Shown here one piece after another: positions 22,510 through 35,960 of a stretch of 64,000 nucleotides of DNA; position 1 is the first letter of the stretch; every line of letters starts with the position of its first letter. A program made the translations under genes and the position numbers. Source of the DNA: Plectrocnemia conspersa (lineage: Eukaryota > Arthropoda > Insecta > Trichoptera > Polycentropodidae); the NCBI GenBank assembly GCA_009617715.1, contig VTFK01000164.1:434001-498000 (forward strand), written 5' to 3'. The notes beneath the pieces were generated by a model, which was not told the origin of the DNA, made no database searches, and saw only the letters and a list, made by a program, of their open reading frames with translations.

Positions 22510-23060
22510 AATTCTTTAGGGTTAGTTTGGATTTGAACAGCAAATAGACGTTTTGCAACCGTCAAATTGAGTTTCATAAGACGTTTTAGAATAGCATATA
22601 ATTCCACTAGCGCTTATCAGTTAAATTACATTTTTGCTAGTCTATAAATATGTACTACTGGTGAAAATGTATTTGTATTTCACTAGTGAAAATATAAATT
22701 TACTGCATGTAAATAAATAATGATGAGTTTGTAAATTATTATATTACTATATATGAAAAGGTTGAAGCATCTGTCAAATAAATTATATTTTCACTAGTAA
22801 AAATATATATATCTACCGGTGAAAATGTATTCTGATATGATTTCACTGAAATTATATATTAAAAAAAATATTTTTAGAATAGATTTGAGACTATTTATTT
22901 TAGATTTTCTTTGAAAGATAAGTTGAAAATTTTTGCTTTATTTTTTAATATTTTTGTTTTATTATGATTCATAGTTCTTAATATAATGACATGCATTTTT
23001 CTGGATAAATTCAAAGGGGACGATTCAACCACCTGCCCCCCCTCCATCTTGTCGGTGTCG
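22510..23060 (+). repeat. R2 composite repeat, fullest copy
   Basis: Three blocks occur in order. The leader is GGGTTAGTTTGGATTTGAAC, AGCAAATAGACGTTT (22,519-22,556). A middle zone holds repeated CACTAGTGAAAATATA / CTGGTGAAAATGTATT phrases (22,600-22,850). The 3' block is GATTCATAGTTCTTAATATA, ATGACATGCATTTTTCTGG, AAATTCAAAGGGG, then a C-rich run (CCTGCCCCCCCTCC, 23,032-23,045). The same order recurs at 41.4 kb and, inverted, at 27.4-27.9 kb. No coding capacity and no clear terminal repeats; class unknown, Helitron-like or SINE-like possible. Confidence 0.6.
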
Positions 23061-26000
23061 AAAATCTTTTGGGTCTCGCTGACTTTCAATCATAAATAAT
23101 CACGATCACGTCCCTTATTCTTAATCTTTGCAGCTAGATGGTCAGCGCTCAAAAACACCCCTTAATAAAAGCATTTTAAACAACATATTCATGTATATTA
23201 TTAAAATGAATATGTGTTATATAGTCATAGGCTTTGCCGCTATCAGTAGGTTAAAGGCCCAAGATTTATGCTTATTACGTCTCTTCACGCTGCACAGCAT
23301 CCAACAGTATCTAATATAAATGATAATACATAACAGTTTCTTAAGCACCAAGGCTACCGTTTCGATTATAATTGCATTGTTGCGTGATATAATATATTTA
23401 TTTAATTTTTCCAAGTTCAACAACACCCATAACAGTTAAATGTTAATCGATTTCTCATGCTTTTGTGGAACGTATCGTATAACAGAGTTTTTATGCATAA
23501 ATTTGGAACGCTCAATTGGATAAACGCAGTCTTATAAAATCATCTAGAATTAGATAATTTAAGATTCGATCCAATTTCAAAGTCACTCACCATAACAAAA
23601 AACAAACACTGATATTTGAGTGTTAAGGTAGGTCATGCCAATATTCACACCGATACTGATTTATTTTATTTTGATAATGCACGTTTATTCTTGGTAAATC
23701 TAAAATGACTAAATATACTTAATATCATATAAAACTTAATTTCTAAATTGTAGAAATCTCGTTTATGTCTTGGCTTTACCGGTAATACCAGTATTTAGAA
23801 TTGATCTTTAAGCAACTTAAAGCAACTTAATATTTTACTAAATATATAATATTGTATTTATATATAGTGTATATATAAAAAATCTATAGTTTTAGGTACA
23901 TATATATTGCAGTATTCATTCTACTAATATATTGTTTTTATCGCCAGCGTTTGGCCTAAAGTCAATGAGTTTGACGCAACTGAAATAAATATAATTTAGA
24001 CGAGTCGTCTTGTTTAATTATTGACAAATGTTTCATTGCGCATCTAATCCAAGATTACAAAATTTTAGTTCAACTTCGCGTTCGTTTCGGTAAATTTCCC
24101 CACTGCGCAACAGCTTCTTCGAATGCAGTGCGAACGAGGAGAGAAATTTGGGTCATTAAATATATTCGCGGAATTCGCAAACACCACACCACACGCCACT
24201 TGTTCCGCGGGAAGTGCAACTCGTTTATGCAATAGATAACAATTTTCCTGTTGAGACTAAAATAATTCAATAATAATTTATGTTAAATAATTAAAATGGC
24301 AAATTTGAAATTTGTATGGAATGTTATAAAATGCACTCTCGAACAAGTCGGCCATTTTAAAAACTTTGACATATGAGCGTGCAAAATGGTGTATATTGAC
24401 TATTTAATAATTTAAGATTTAAATTCGAAATTTAATTAAGCCAGGGGTTTTATGTCCTCAAACGATATATCTAGATATGTATGTTTCGTATAACGGAATT
24501 TTATTTAAAAAATCAAAATAAATAAGTTTTAGAGTTCAATAAGCAGCACGGGTATACATTTATTTGGAAAATTACTCCTTGCGCAGTTTAATAGTAAAAT
24601 ATTTTAAAAATGTATTTAAATGAGTCATTATCATTTATTTAATTAAAATGGCAGCTCTACATAAAATGTAATTAATATTGCATTGCGTTGTCAAATGAAA
24701 ATTTCTTTTTGTGCCGCTCTCATAATTTTGTGTTTTATAGAACTTCTTTGTTTTTTAGAATTTATTTTCGTATTGATTATAAAAACGCAAATATATCAAT
24801 TTTACATCATTTAAAAATTACAATAAAATAAAATACCAATTATATATATATTAATTATTTAATAAGTATTATCTGCAATTTGTGTAAGGTAAATCTCGTT
24901 GCCAATTTATATAATCGTATTTTTAAATAGATTTGTTGCAGAGAGTTATTCATGGGGTGTTCACTGTTTTGATCAACGCTATTTTTTATTTGGCTTTACA
25001 ACCTTTTTTGAATCGACATGTCTTATATGATTGAAACATACACATTTTAAAAATATGTATTATATTTCCTGATTTTTTAGTCTTTACCTAATTCTTATTT
25101 ACCGATAAAAAATAAATTTGTGTAAACTTTATTTAACACGGTCATAAATCTGTTTTGTAAAATCACCATCGATGTTTCAAATCTAGTGTCTGAATCATTG
25201 TAGAATATCTTTAGCAATTCACAGACAGCATCGATTATGGAACATACCCCAAATTAATAGATCAAATATAATGAAAAATGTATATAATACTTAGGTAAAT
25301 ACATGTTACATAAAATAAGTAACGTGCTTGTTTGCCAAATCTTGTTTATTGGCGACTTATAGCTCAAGTTCACACACTCACTAGTTAAAGCATACACGAA
25401 AAATGCATTATCTAGTGAAAGTATATACGAAATGTAGCATTGTAAGCTTTAACTAAAATTCATAGTTAGTGCATACTTTATTAAAATCTAAAACACTTTA
25501 ACTGTAACATATACATATTATGTCACAATTATCAAAATATTTTTTTACAACCTGTATGTTTTTATTTGTTTAAACTATGCTAATACGTTCTCTTTAATCA
25601 CAATAGATATTTCACAATACTAATTTTAATAGTTAATGGTAGAAAAAAGTACTCGCAGTCTCGGTAGAAAAAAGTACTCGGATCTCAAAGTCTCACATAT
25701 ACATTATTATGTGTTAATTACCGAGATAAGAATAAATAAATCACTTTTTCAACCATCAGTATTTTGATAATGTTTGCGAATTTTAAAACATATTTGTATA
25801 AATTAGAATGAATATACTTGATATATATTAACTATTATTTTAACTCTTAAAATGTAGAATATATTAAAACATAGAGATTTTTGTAATAATTAGAAAATAT
25901 TGGAGCCAATAATAAATCAGAAATCAAAAAAAATTGTTTGTAGATCAAATACTTTTAGAAGCATCTTGAAAATTAATATCCAAGATTTACTATATCTAAT

Positions 26001-26394
26001 GACACTTTAATTCGTGCCCCGTCTGCAGACTCCTATTTAATAATATTAATATATCTCCTAAAAAATCTAAAGGTTTCAGTTGTCACTCAAACCTTCAGCA
26101 TCGTAAATGTTCATAACAAATTGATACGCATGTATTTTATGAATATATCTAGATCACCTTCCGTTTTAATCCACTTTCGAAAATATAACCGCACGTAGAC
26201 ATACGACAAAAAAAGTCATTAGCATTTTTTTAAATTAAATAAATGCAAATATTCTCCTTGCACTGCCTCGAATGACGCGCAAACATCGAAAGGCAACTTT
26301 CGATAGTTATTAAAATGTAGTTTTTAACGCGCAAACACAATTTATTACATACATGCATACAAATCGATATCACATGAGCAGCGGTTGTTAAAGT
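23061..26394. other. AT-rich intergenic DNA with small local duplications
   Basis: No gene recognised. Two small local repeats occur. Around 25,381-25,445 a 40-bp unit (CTAGT.AAAG.ATA.ACGAAA.. GCATT) is duplicated. At 25,639-25,682 the phrase GGTAGAAAAAAGTACTCG occurs twice, 26 bases apart. Inverted AAAATGGC/GCCATTTT motifs lie at about 24,294 and 24,352. Confidence 0.4.
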
Positions 26395-26860
26395 TTTTCG
26401 ATCGAGAGCCCACGGCGTAAAAGCCGTCCGGTACTTTCTCCGACTGTTTTGGAATCCGGTTTCTGTCGACGAGTAGAAATGAGGCCGACGGGAACTCCTG
26501 ACCCGAATATTTTCATTTTTTATATATCGCTACACTTAGGAAGCTCAGAAAATGGCAACAGGTTATCGTTTGTTTATAAAGTGAACGACCTTGCGGTGCA
26601 TTCCGCTTCGGACATGAACATCCCTTGGTCGAATGCAACAGTCGGTTCAGTTAGAATCCTAACATACACACGCAATAAAAGTATTTTTACATTGAAGGCA
26701 TTTTTGAGCGCTGAAAATACGACCTTGCCAATAGCAGTTTTGAGTTTTCTTAGGCCGTGCTAAAAGCGTCTGAAACTGGTTCAATACTTGTATAATGTAT
26801 AAATTCCGGTTCTGAGCTTTCGTTTGCGTTGGACGTTGACTTTTAATCCTCTCTGATATC
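26395..26860. promoter_or_regulatory. GC-richer island, no recognised gene
   Basis: A frame of 104 codons (26,449-26,763) has no ATG at its beginning and its translation shows no known motif. Composition shifts from about a quarter to nearly half GC across the island. Possible enhancer or unannotated exon. Confidence 0.25.
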
Positions 26861-27429
26861 TGATTGCATGGAGTATTACGTTAAAGAACATCTTATAAAA
26901 ACATCCTTACAACATTATATTTTCGTGAAGAATTATATATACAAATACCCTACAAATCATATAACTTTTAACTACATATTATGGTTCTTATTAACTTCAG
27001 CTCCTTACTATTAATTGGGTGCATTTTAACAGGGAATTATTTTAAGAGATGTGTGCATTAAAATAAATACTTTGTTCCATAAAACTAATTGTTTGTGCAT
27101 TTATGTAAGTTGTATAGGCAAATCTTTGGATTTTTTTGGAAAAGGATTAGTTGCAGATTCATGGGATATTTTGACCAAAGCATGCTCGCACCTAATCTGT
27201 CAAACAGTAATGTTTTATGGCACAATTATTTTAAATATTGCTCATTTAAGTTGTCCTATTATTAATTTAGTGCATGAAAAAAATGCTACTTAATATTGAC
27301 AAACAATGAGATAAGTGAAAGTGAGTACAGATTTATACGAACTTAAATAAAAAAACAAATTTTAAGCAACGCATCAGTATTTTGAGTATTAACATACCGG
27401 CAAAATATGTTTATTCAAAATGGCCGTTG

Positions 27430-27860
27430 ACGTTTGGTGTGTTTTTCAGCGTCCTTATTGAAACTAAAACCCAAAAACATCATTTGGGGGAAGGCAGGTG
27501 GGGGCATTTCCCTTCCACCTTTTCTTATTCTAAACCAGGTTTTCTCTCAAAAGAAACATAAAAGAACAACTCGAAAATATTTGTTCAAATATATCATTTC
27601 AGTGAAAGCATATCTGAATACATTTTCTCTGGTAGATATATATTTTTACTAGTGAGAATATAATTTATCTGGCAGGTGCTAGTCAAATTATATGATTTCA
27701 ACTTTTCCATATGTTGTATTATATACATTCACATAATTATCATTATATGCGATGTATAAATGTTACAGTGAATGTGTATTTTTCAGTAAAGTTATATTGT
27801 CACTATTGATGTTCGAATAAATTTTAACCAGTAGATATATATTTATATTAAGGCGCTAAT
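27430..27860 (-). repeat. R2 composite repeat, inverted copy
   Basis: On the minus strand the middle block matches the 22.77-22.85 kb part of R2: ATTATATTCTCACTAGTAAA, AATATATATCTACCAGAG, AAAATGTATTCAGATATG. The C/G-rich boundary (GGCAGGTGGGGGCATTTCCC, 27,494-27,513 on plus) matches the C-run of the 3' block. Additional degenerate CAGTGAA/CACTATTG phrases extend to about 27,860. Confidence 0.6.
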
Positions 27861-28141
27861 GAAATTATATGCTGATCAAAAATGTTTATGAAAATTAATT
27901 TGACATTTTCGAAACATATATTTGCAGCTGAAAAAACTAATTATATTTTTAGAACTTTCATTAGGTCAAGTCCACAGTACAAAGTAAGCCAATTCATCTC
28001 TTATATAAAAATAAAGATATGTACAGACAGACGTCATATCTTTGCATATTGCTCCATAGTTAGTCTGCACTTTGATATTACATTATATTTTTAAAATATG
28101 ATAGCTTTCCTTACCGATATTACTACAGACTTATGACATAA

Positions 28142-28315
28142 GTGTTGGTCAAACTATATTCAAACCAAATTTTAGTCAATATGAGGACGCAAAAACAATC
28201 ATCACTTCTCAGAAGTAAAAAATTCACGTCAAAAGCAATAAAATCGCGTTGGCGCCATTGCAGTAGGAACGCTCTTATAGATTATAATACGCTCGGCAAC
28301 GAGCGTATTGTAATC
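28142..28315 (-). mobile_element. Foldback element, half copy with local hairpin
   Basis: AAACAATCATCACTTCTCAG, AAGTAAAAAATTCACGTCAA and AAGCAATAAAATCGCGTTGG match one arm. The other arm is replaced by an unrelated perfect-looking hairpin, ATAGATTATAATACGCTCG/CGAGCGTATTGTAATCTAT, around 28,276-28,320. The plus frame 28,142-28,420 runs through this repeat and is not a gene. Confidence 0.65.
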
Positions 28316-28549
28316 TATTATAAATGCATGTTTTTTAATGAAATACTAAGTATGAATTTTAATGGAATAGAAATATTAAAAAAAATGACCACTGACTGCC
28401 CAACTTCTGCCCTCTTCTGAAAAAATTTTAAATGCCGTCTCCGTTAAAACTTATACATCCTTAAACAAATAACAACGCTCTTTGTATCACGCTTAAAACG
28501 TATTAAATAAGAATACACACAATTGTAAAGATGTTTTTTTTTCGCGCTC

Positions 28550-29210
28550 TTTTATGTCATTTCTGCACGATTGATAAGACGGAGAAACACAATGTGCGAA
28601 ACACATTTCGACCTTGCCGCTCATTTTATCTTTTCTACATTTAGTCACAAAGCACACAATGAAGAGCTTTCAGAAGCGATTCGTTGCGCGATTTTGTCGG
28701 CTTCGTAGACACGATTTTCCGCATATACTTTATATGTGTGGGAGGGGGGGGGGGCGTTTTTAATAACAATATTATTAATACGTTTAATCTAGTAATTTGT
28801 CGTCAGAAGTAAATCGCGCGCTAAAAACTGTGTCAAGATCGACGCGCGTGTACACAGATACGTATTGAAAATTATAGCAGTGAAACGATTGTGATTCGCG
28901 CACACATAGCGGTCATTTTGCCACTCTTGCATTCAGATGGATGAGCAGTGCGCTCGAGCGAAACGCCACTGTTCGGATTTCTATTTCGTATCGAATCGGC
29001 CGATTGCGGGGTAAAAGCGTTTTCGCGTTGCGAAACCAATTCGCAATCGATTTGATCGATGCTTAAGAGAACGCGTGTTGTTATATTATTATTTCAATTA
29101 AAAAGAGATTTTATGCTGGCGAAATTGTAAGAACGGACATGGTCACAAATCGGTGTGTTAAGATTGCGTTCGACTTGCGGGGAATAGAAAATGGCGCCCG
29201 TATAAACGTC
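28550..29210. promoter_or_regulatory. CpG-rich island with an 11-G run
   Basis: This is one of the most CpG-rich parts of the window, with many GCGCG, TCGCG and CGATCG-type words. It holds a G-run at 28,744-28,754, several GCCA..TTTTG motifs and palindromic CAATCGATTTGATCGATG (about 29,043-29,060). There is no reading frame of substance. It fits a promoter or regulatory island; direction unknown. Confidence 0.4.
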
Positions 29211-32200
29211 AAATGATACTTGAACATAACCTAAACGTTTACATAAATATATTCGGTACTCCTAAAATGTATCATATAGCTAAAATATATTTATAATGCA
29301 GAATAATTTTAAATTCAATTGAAAAAGCATTTGTTTTGATGAATTTGTAAAAACGTGTCTGGCCACAATTTGTTGTTTTAAGATTACTGTCACTTAAAAG
29401 TAAACAAGAACGTAGGAACGTACGTCATAATATAATTAAAAAAATGATTTATTAACTATGTTATAATTATTCTATATTAAAAATATGTAATAAAATGGTT
29501 CTCATATGCTTAATGCGTATAATTCCTCAAAAAAAAAATTCTCATAATGTCCATTTTTGTTATCTTGGAACAAAAATTTCCAAAATGACATTTTTTAGCC
29601 CCCGCAGCAATCTGTCCTCCTTTACCCTTATCAGATGCTATTTAAACAAAAAAAATCCGTGATGACCTTTCTTTTAGGGCCCATAGCAATTTATCCTTTT
29701 TGTCATAGAATAAAAATTTCTGAGGTTTTTCGAAATATTCAAAATCTGGTCACCTTACGATAACCAAAATGAAAATGATATTTTTTCATGCTTATAAATA
29801 TGTATGTAAATAGTGAAATGCAAATTTGAACTATGATGATGATTTGCTTCATGACAAAAATTGCTTAATTTTATATACCATTAAAAGTTTTATTATTCAA
29901 TACTCAATAGAGCTTGCTTTGAATACATATGTAAACTACACCACAATCTAACTGCATAATTCTCCATTACGCAAATAATAGCAATTATAACATTCTAACA
30001 TATAATACATGCTGGTCATTATACAATTATTCAAATATTTATGACACATTTTTTTAATACTTCGCAGTTGAAATTATTTGATTTATAGTCGTTCTAAGCC
30101 CGCAGCACTGCAACAATGTATTTATCTGAATTTTTCCGCTAGAATTGTGGTTTTAAAAGCTTTTGTCCTTAAAAAGGACAAGTGAGAATAATAGATAACC
30201 TTAAAAGGTTTTTCTAATAGTTTCTTTAAAAAAAAAATACAAACACCCACTGCGATTTGTTCTATTCTTATCTTTTGTAGACTTTTCGTCTTGTCTTTAT
30301 ACGCCTGTTGTTCGAAGAAAGATATGAGGGACATTACAATGCTCTTTAACAGCATGTATAGAAGCGGTTCGAAAACGTCCATAGTCGAATCTGTATCGAA
30401 AAGTTTATTTATATTGTGATGCAAGTGAGTTAACCCAGTTGGCTTTGACCGGCGGTAGGCGTGAATACTAAATAGGATTCCGAAATGCTCTTCTATTATA
30501 TTTTACTTGTCAAGGGACACGATGAGCAAATTGGCCGTAAAAAAAGACATTGTCGAGACTTGTGTGCTCTTGCAATAATTATAATGTTCCACTTAGACAC
30601 TGTTTTCATCATGAAAGGGAATATTAAGTAATTTTGTATTAGTTGGAAATAAAAATAAATAAAAATACAAGATTTATTGAATGCAAATAAAAAAATATTA
30701 GCAGCTATAGATATATATGTATAACTTCGTTGTGATAATATTATCGATAATTTTAGAAACATTATTGTAGAATAAAAAAGATAAACTTATTTTAATTTGT
30801 ATATAATTTAAAATGAACTTACTGATATCTGTAATATTACTCAAAATCATTTGCAATATTTTGACGTTGCAACCGATATTTAATTCACATTTATTTATAT
30901 TTTATTAATATTTAACCCAATTTTGTACAACAAATATGCCGCTATAAGTGCATAGCTTTCTATACATACATACATACATACATACACTTAGCATACATGT
31001 TGCTGAACTTAGAAACTCAACATTTATAATGTTTTCATAAGTTGTTTTTCTTGTTTTATTAAGCGTAGTTGTATATTTTGCTGGCAAGTTTATATAGAGA
31101 AAATATAATCAATTGAAATATTAGTAAACGTAAGAATTGCAAAACAACGTATAATTAATTGTATTGAAATGATTGTTAATAACACAAAACAATGTAATTC
31201 TGCTACTGTATAATATTTTGCTATTAACTGAACTCCGCAATGGATTATATTTATTTAATATATTAATTGCACAATACTTTGATCTGTGTCTCATAAAATA
31301 ATGTTTGTATGAACTGAAAGATAAAATATGTCTTTTGACTTTAGACTATTCTGTATAAGAAAGTCATTTGCGCTTCGTTATTAAACGCGTTTATCTAAAA
31401 TCACGTAGGATGTTTATGCAATATTAATAGAGCGATTCAATTGCTTGCAAATGAGTCTATTAGAGAAAAAAATGAGACAAAAAAGTGTACTGTGATTGTA
31501 ATTTTCTACTTATAAGTATGTTATTCACGTTCTTTATATGTCAACACGCACCTCAGTTTGGAAATCACTGTCACCTGCTTAATACTTTGGACATGCAACT
31601 AGGAAAATGCATTATCACTGATTCCATTGGCAATTAATTATATATTTTAGAAAATATTAATATTATTATTAAACGTATTAAATGTTTCAAGCGCACATTT
31701 AAGGTCATTGCTATTAAGCGGATGAGTTTTCAAGGTTAAAGATTTTTCTTGTTTCATACTTCCAAGCGGTATGCAGTTAATGGCTATATCATTTTTTATG
31801 TTTTTTTCTTGTTATGAAAATCGATACTGGTTTTATATAACTCTTAATTTAATTGTATATAAATAAACGCAGTGTAAAATATTAGTTTAAGATGTTCAGA
31901 TATAATTATTATCATCTGCATTGTAACATAATGTATTAGTTAATTATATTTAAACCCAAGAGTATTTTTTTGCAATATAATTTTTTGTATGGTTGTTGTT
32001 GTATTGGTAAATAAAAGTTAGATATTTAAATTTTTATAAGTATCTAAATATGTGAAATATTAACCAGTAGTTCTCGAAGTTGCATTTATAAAATAAAGTA
32101 ATGGTTGTCAAAAATCATTAAGATATATAATTATAATTGTCTGTTTTGTCTGCGTGTGCGCAATTACTTAGAGTATAGATTATCAGAGAATGTTTTATAT

Positions 32201-32650
32201 ATTGTTTTAGATAATTGACTTATGCATTAAGGCAATAACATGTTTAACAAATATTGTTGTTGAATAGATCTTTTGTCATAAATTACATTGTATATTTTTG
32301 CTTCATCAACATAAAATTTTTTTTTTTTTATAAAATTTAGCTTTAAATAAAGCAAATATATACTTGTTATAAAATATTTTAATAAAATATAAAATAATAG
32401 TTAAAAACAATTTGAAATTACTACAGTAACAATAAAATTTTGTATTAATTTTTTTCTTCTTTTACTTTAAAAAATCATTCAATGATATAAATATGTTATA
32501 TATAATATATCATATTTTTTCATAATAAGTCATAAAAAAATAATTAAGAATTGATCATAACTAAAAAACGAGATCTGATAAAATAGGTGTTAAAATATTT
32601 TTATATTTCACACTTCATTGATGTAACCAGTACATAATGTAAATAGTACT
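29211..32650. other. AT-rich intergenic DNA with a CATA microsatellite
   Basis: A (CATA)n microsatellite occurs at 30,962-30,985. Minus frames at 30,122-30,424, 30,496-30,762 and 30,905-31,087 are AT-driven and lack motifs. A degraded duplicated phrase ('CTTTTTGTC/CCTTTCTTTTAGGGCCCATAGCAAT') occurs near 29,585-29,705. No gene recognised. Confidence 0.45.
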
Positions 32651-32654
32651 TAAA

Positions 32655-33045
32655 TTAAACAGTCAGCACACAAGAGTCTGCCAATCAGTCTACCGACAAT
32701 ACCAAAAGTTGACGGCTAATTTTCCCAAATTTAGTCTTAGCACGTATGTTTCGCGTTACGAATCACGGCTTATATTCTATGGAAATGTATTCGTTTTTGA
32801 AAGAAAAAAACGCGTCCTTGACCTCGATGGTGACGATTTTCGGTCCGGCGAACTCCGTAGCTCAAGACGATAGACCAGAAGAGTGCAATTATTCCGGTGC
32901 TCGACTCAGATGTGTCCCTCTAAGTTGCGCAACAAAATTTGCGCAATGCGAAATCAGAGTAAAAGTTGTCGGCGTGCGTGTAAGGAAAATAAGCGCAAAC
33001 CGCAACACAATCGCAACACCTGAAAATAACTTTTCCTCGTTTAGA
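32655..33045. promoter_or_regulatory. GC-richer island with overlapping ORFs
   Basis: A 100-codon plus frame (32,746-33,048) starts at an ATG and has Cys residues spaced in its second half (ECNYSGARLRCVPLSCATKF). A minus frame of 64 codons overlaps it. No family recognised and no upstream signals seen. I list it as an island with an unproven ORF; a real small protein cannot be excluded. Confidence 0.25.
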
Positions 33046-33372
33046 TAAATAGTCCTAATTAATAGACATCGTCGAGTAGTCAATATAAAGCTAATCGATC
33101 ATAAGCGGTGTATATTTTACTAATTTTGATATTACAGACAATATAGTTATTAAAATCATGTTGATGGTAATAGTAACATATTGCATAATAAAATGATTTA
33201 GTTTAAAATGTAGCTATGAATCATTTTCTCTTTAATGCATTGATATTAAAATTAAAGTGCTTAATCTGTTCATAGTAACACTTTATACAGCATAGTGCAA
33301 TCTATTGACTAAAAAATTAATCATTTTTTGTATAAATTATCGCAATTTATTTTATTAGATTATTTTAAAAGG

Positions 33373-33600
33373 CAGTCTGTAATGGAGCAATGGTGAAAGC
33401 CATTACTTGTGAATTGGAGGTCATGGGTTCGAATCTCACACGAATCTACATATTTTGAAATATTCTATTGTTTCTGGGAGATCGGATATAATGACTATAA
33501 TTTATTTTATTATAGATCGATTAACTAAACTTAGATTTTCTTCACTTTTCCTATTCTCATGAATAAATTAAAATTAAGATAGATTGTACTTATTTTATAT
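33373..33600 (+). repeat. tRNA-derived SINE copy (plus strand)
   Basis: An A-box-like TGGAGCAATGG (33,383-33,393) is followed by a B box, GGTTCGAATC (33,426-33,435), at tRNA-gene spacing. The acceptor arm does not pair. Downstream, TTTTGAAATATTCTATTGTT, GGAGATCGGATATAATGA and ATAGATCGATTAACT parallel the body of the copy at 10.75-10.95 kb. Confidence 0.6.
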
Positions 33601-35960
33601 AAAGTGATGAGCTAATACCATATTAATAATAAAATATATTGTTCAAAGCACTACGTTTTATAATAAATATGAATAATGTTGTATTAACACGCGCCAGAAA
33701 CAGTTAAAATGCACTTATCTATGCGCACGTATACCGTAAATCGAAATTTTATGGTGAGCAATCTTATATTAATCTATGTATTACTTACAAGAACAGTTAA
33801 ATATACGAAGCTAACTGAAATTTTATTACTGTATAACTTAGTTTTTAATTTATTTAATTTGAGGCTTGAATTATTTAATATTATTGGGTATTCTCTTGGA
33901 AAAGTTTGATATTTGCACGAATGTTCAATTTTTGAATACGAAGTGATATCAACGCGCGGGGTGGAGTCAAACCCATATGAAATATTTTTATTAAATTATT
34001 TTTCAAGCACAAAATAATATGCAGGATTTGCAATTAAGACTTTAAAATGTAATTAAAATGCCATTTAAAAATGTAAGTCTATTTTTATTTTTTTCCATCG
34101 TTAGCCTTTATTTTGCGCCAATTAGTTTGTTAAAAAAAACTGTGCTTTTAAGGCGCAAAGGTAAAATAAATTATACTTTTTTTTTTATTAATTATTCAAT
34201 TACGTTTTAGTTTAAAAAAATATTCAAACCGTAATTAATCATTTTTTATGCTTGATTATGGTATAATATGAGACTTAGTACATCCATTTTTTTAAAACAT
34301 TTTAGTAAAAAAATATTGCTGAAATTAGTGTTTTGTTTGATTATATTTTTGCCATGTAGATATTTTTAGTATCATTATTATAACACATGTAAAATTATTT
34401 GCAGATTCCAATTTTTTTCTAGAATAAGTATTTTTTGCGCAACGATTTTACTTAATGCCTAAAATTATGGTATCACACATCAAAACATTTTTGAACTCAG
34501 ACTATAGCTTTATATATAAAAGTAGGTTTAGTACACTAAGGTAGTTTTAAGACCAAGTTGTATACGCGATTAAGGCAAAGATATGAGATCAATGGCCAAC
34601 GAGTGCACGGTCGAAATCAGCATTAACATTTTCTGACCGCATAGTAAATATTTATAACGCTTTTGACTTTGATTTTTCTGTTCTTGAAAGCCAACTTTGT
34701 AAATACTATAATATATATGTGTTCGAATTTAGTCAGTGCTTAAGATAATTAGTGAGTAGTTTTAATCACTATTTTCGGCAATTGATTATTCAGTGATTAT
34801 CAACTATTCTGAGGAAATGGATAATTTTAGTTGATTTTTAAAATAATGTTTATATTTTTTTAGAATATAATTATGTATGATTAATTACTAAAATGAAAAA
34901 AAATATAAAATATGAAATATTTCATTTATTTTTTAACTAAGGATTAACTGGTTATTTTTATATGTATTTTTTTTCTCTTCCTTCTCTGCAAAATTATTAA
35001 GATACTTTTGGCCAAACGTAAAAAAAACTTATTTTAACGCAGTAGAAATTCGTTAAATATTTTAATTTTTATAAATGACTATTTTAATATTTAAGATGTT
35101 GTTTCTGCGTAAATGTCTTTCGGTATCATTAAGATTAGTTGTACAGACTAGTCTTAAAAAACCGCGTATTTAAGTTTATTGAACCAATTCTTTCAAAACC
35201 AATCAATTACATTAATTTTGTGCGAAGTTAATTATAGTGCATCTAATTTTTCTCCTGAGAATGCTGAAACGCATTTTGGCGAAACGTCAAAAGAAAACCT
35301 CAACTAAACGCAGAAAAAATAAATATAAAAATAATTAAATATACCTGATATTTTTTAATTGAGTTTTATTGATTAAAAGATATTGTTACTATCGCAAATA
35401 CAAACATCTGAAATGTTTCTATGTGATGTTTCAGAATAATTTTGAGAGTTGAAACCTAAGTAGATCAATATAACATTAACTATTAATAATAATTTTGAGG
35501 GATCAAAATCAGAATGCTATTTAGTGAACTATGAAAAATTATATAACTTGTACAAATCCTGTATACTTTTTTAACAGTTAATATTTTCTTCTATAACTTA
35601 AGTTAGTCTTCCATTTACAAAACGCATATTTGGCTAAAAAAATACAGATTGACACAGTGAGTCACATTCATTCAAAAATATTTGGATGGATGTGGCTCAT
35701 TCTAGATTATCATATTTTTCGCTTTATGCAATATTAGCTAGATGCTTAAAAGAGCAAGAGTATGGAAGAGGTTAAAACAGTATTTTGATTTAAACCCTTT
35801 TTAATTTTATGAAAGAAGTATAAGTTAACAGAGAGGTGAAGAAAGGTTATACCTAATAAATAAAATAAAATTTTAAATTACCTTTTAATAAAATAAAAGA
35901 AATATCTCTTTTAAAAAACGCAATTCTTTTCAAGTATACCGTATATTTAATTAGTCAAAA
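33601..35960. other. AT-rich intergenic DNA, nothing recognised
   Basis: No gene or dispersed repeat recognised. The 66-codon plus frame at 33,709-33,909 has a Leu/Tyr-rich translation typical of chance frames here. Confidence 0.5.

Noticed and set aside
28142..28420. 92-codon plus-strand ORF
   Set aside because: Translated foldback repeat and local hairpin.
30962..30985. Possible CRISPR-like or telomeric array
   Set aside because: It is a simple CATA microsatellite; no spacers and no TTAGG repeats.
33373..33445. Possible intact tRNA gene
   Set aside because: The B box is good but the acceptor and one T-stem pair do not match; better explained as a SINE head.
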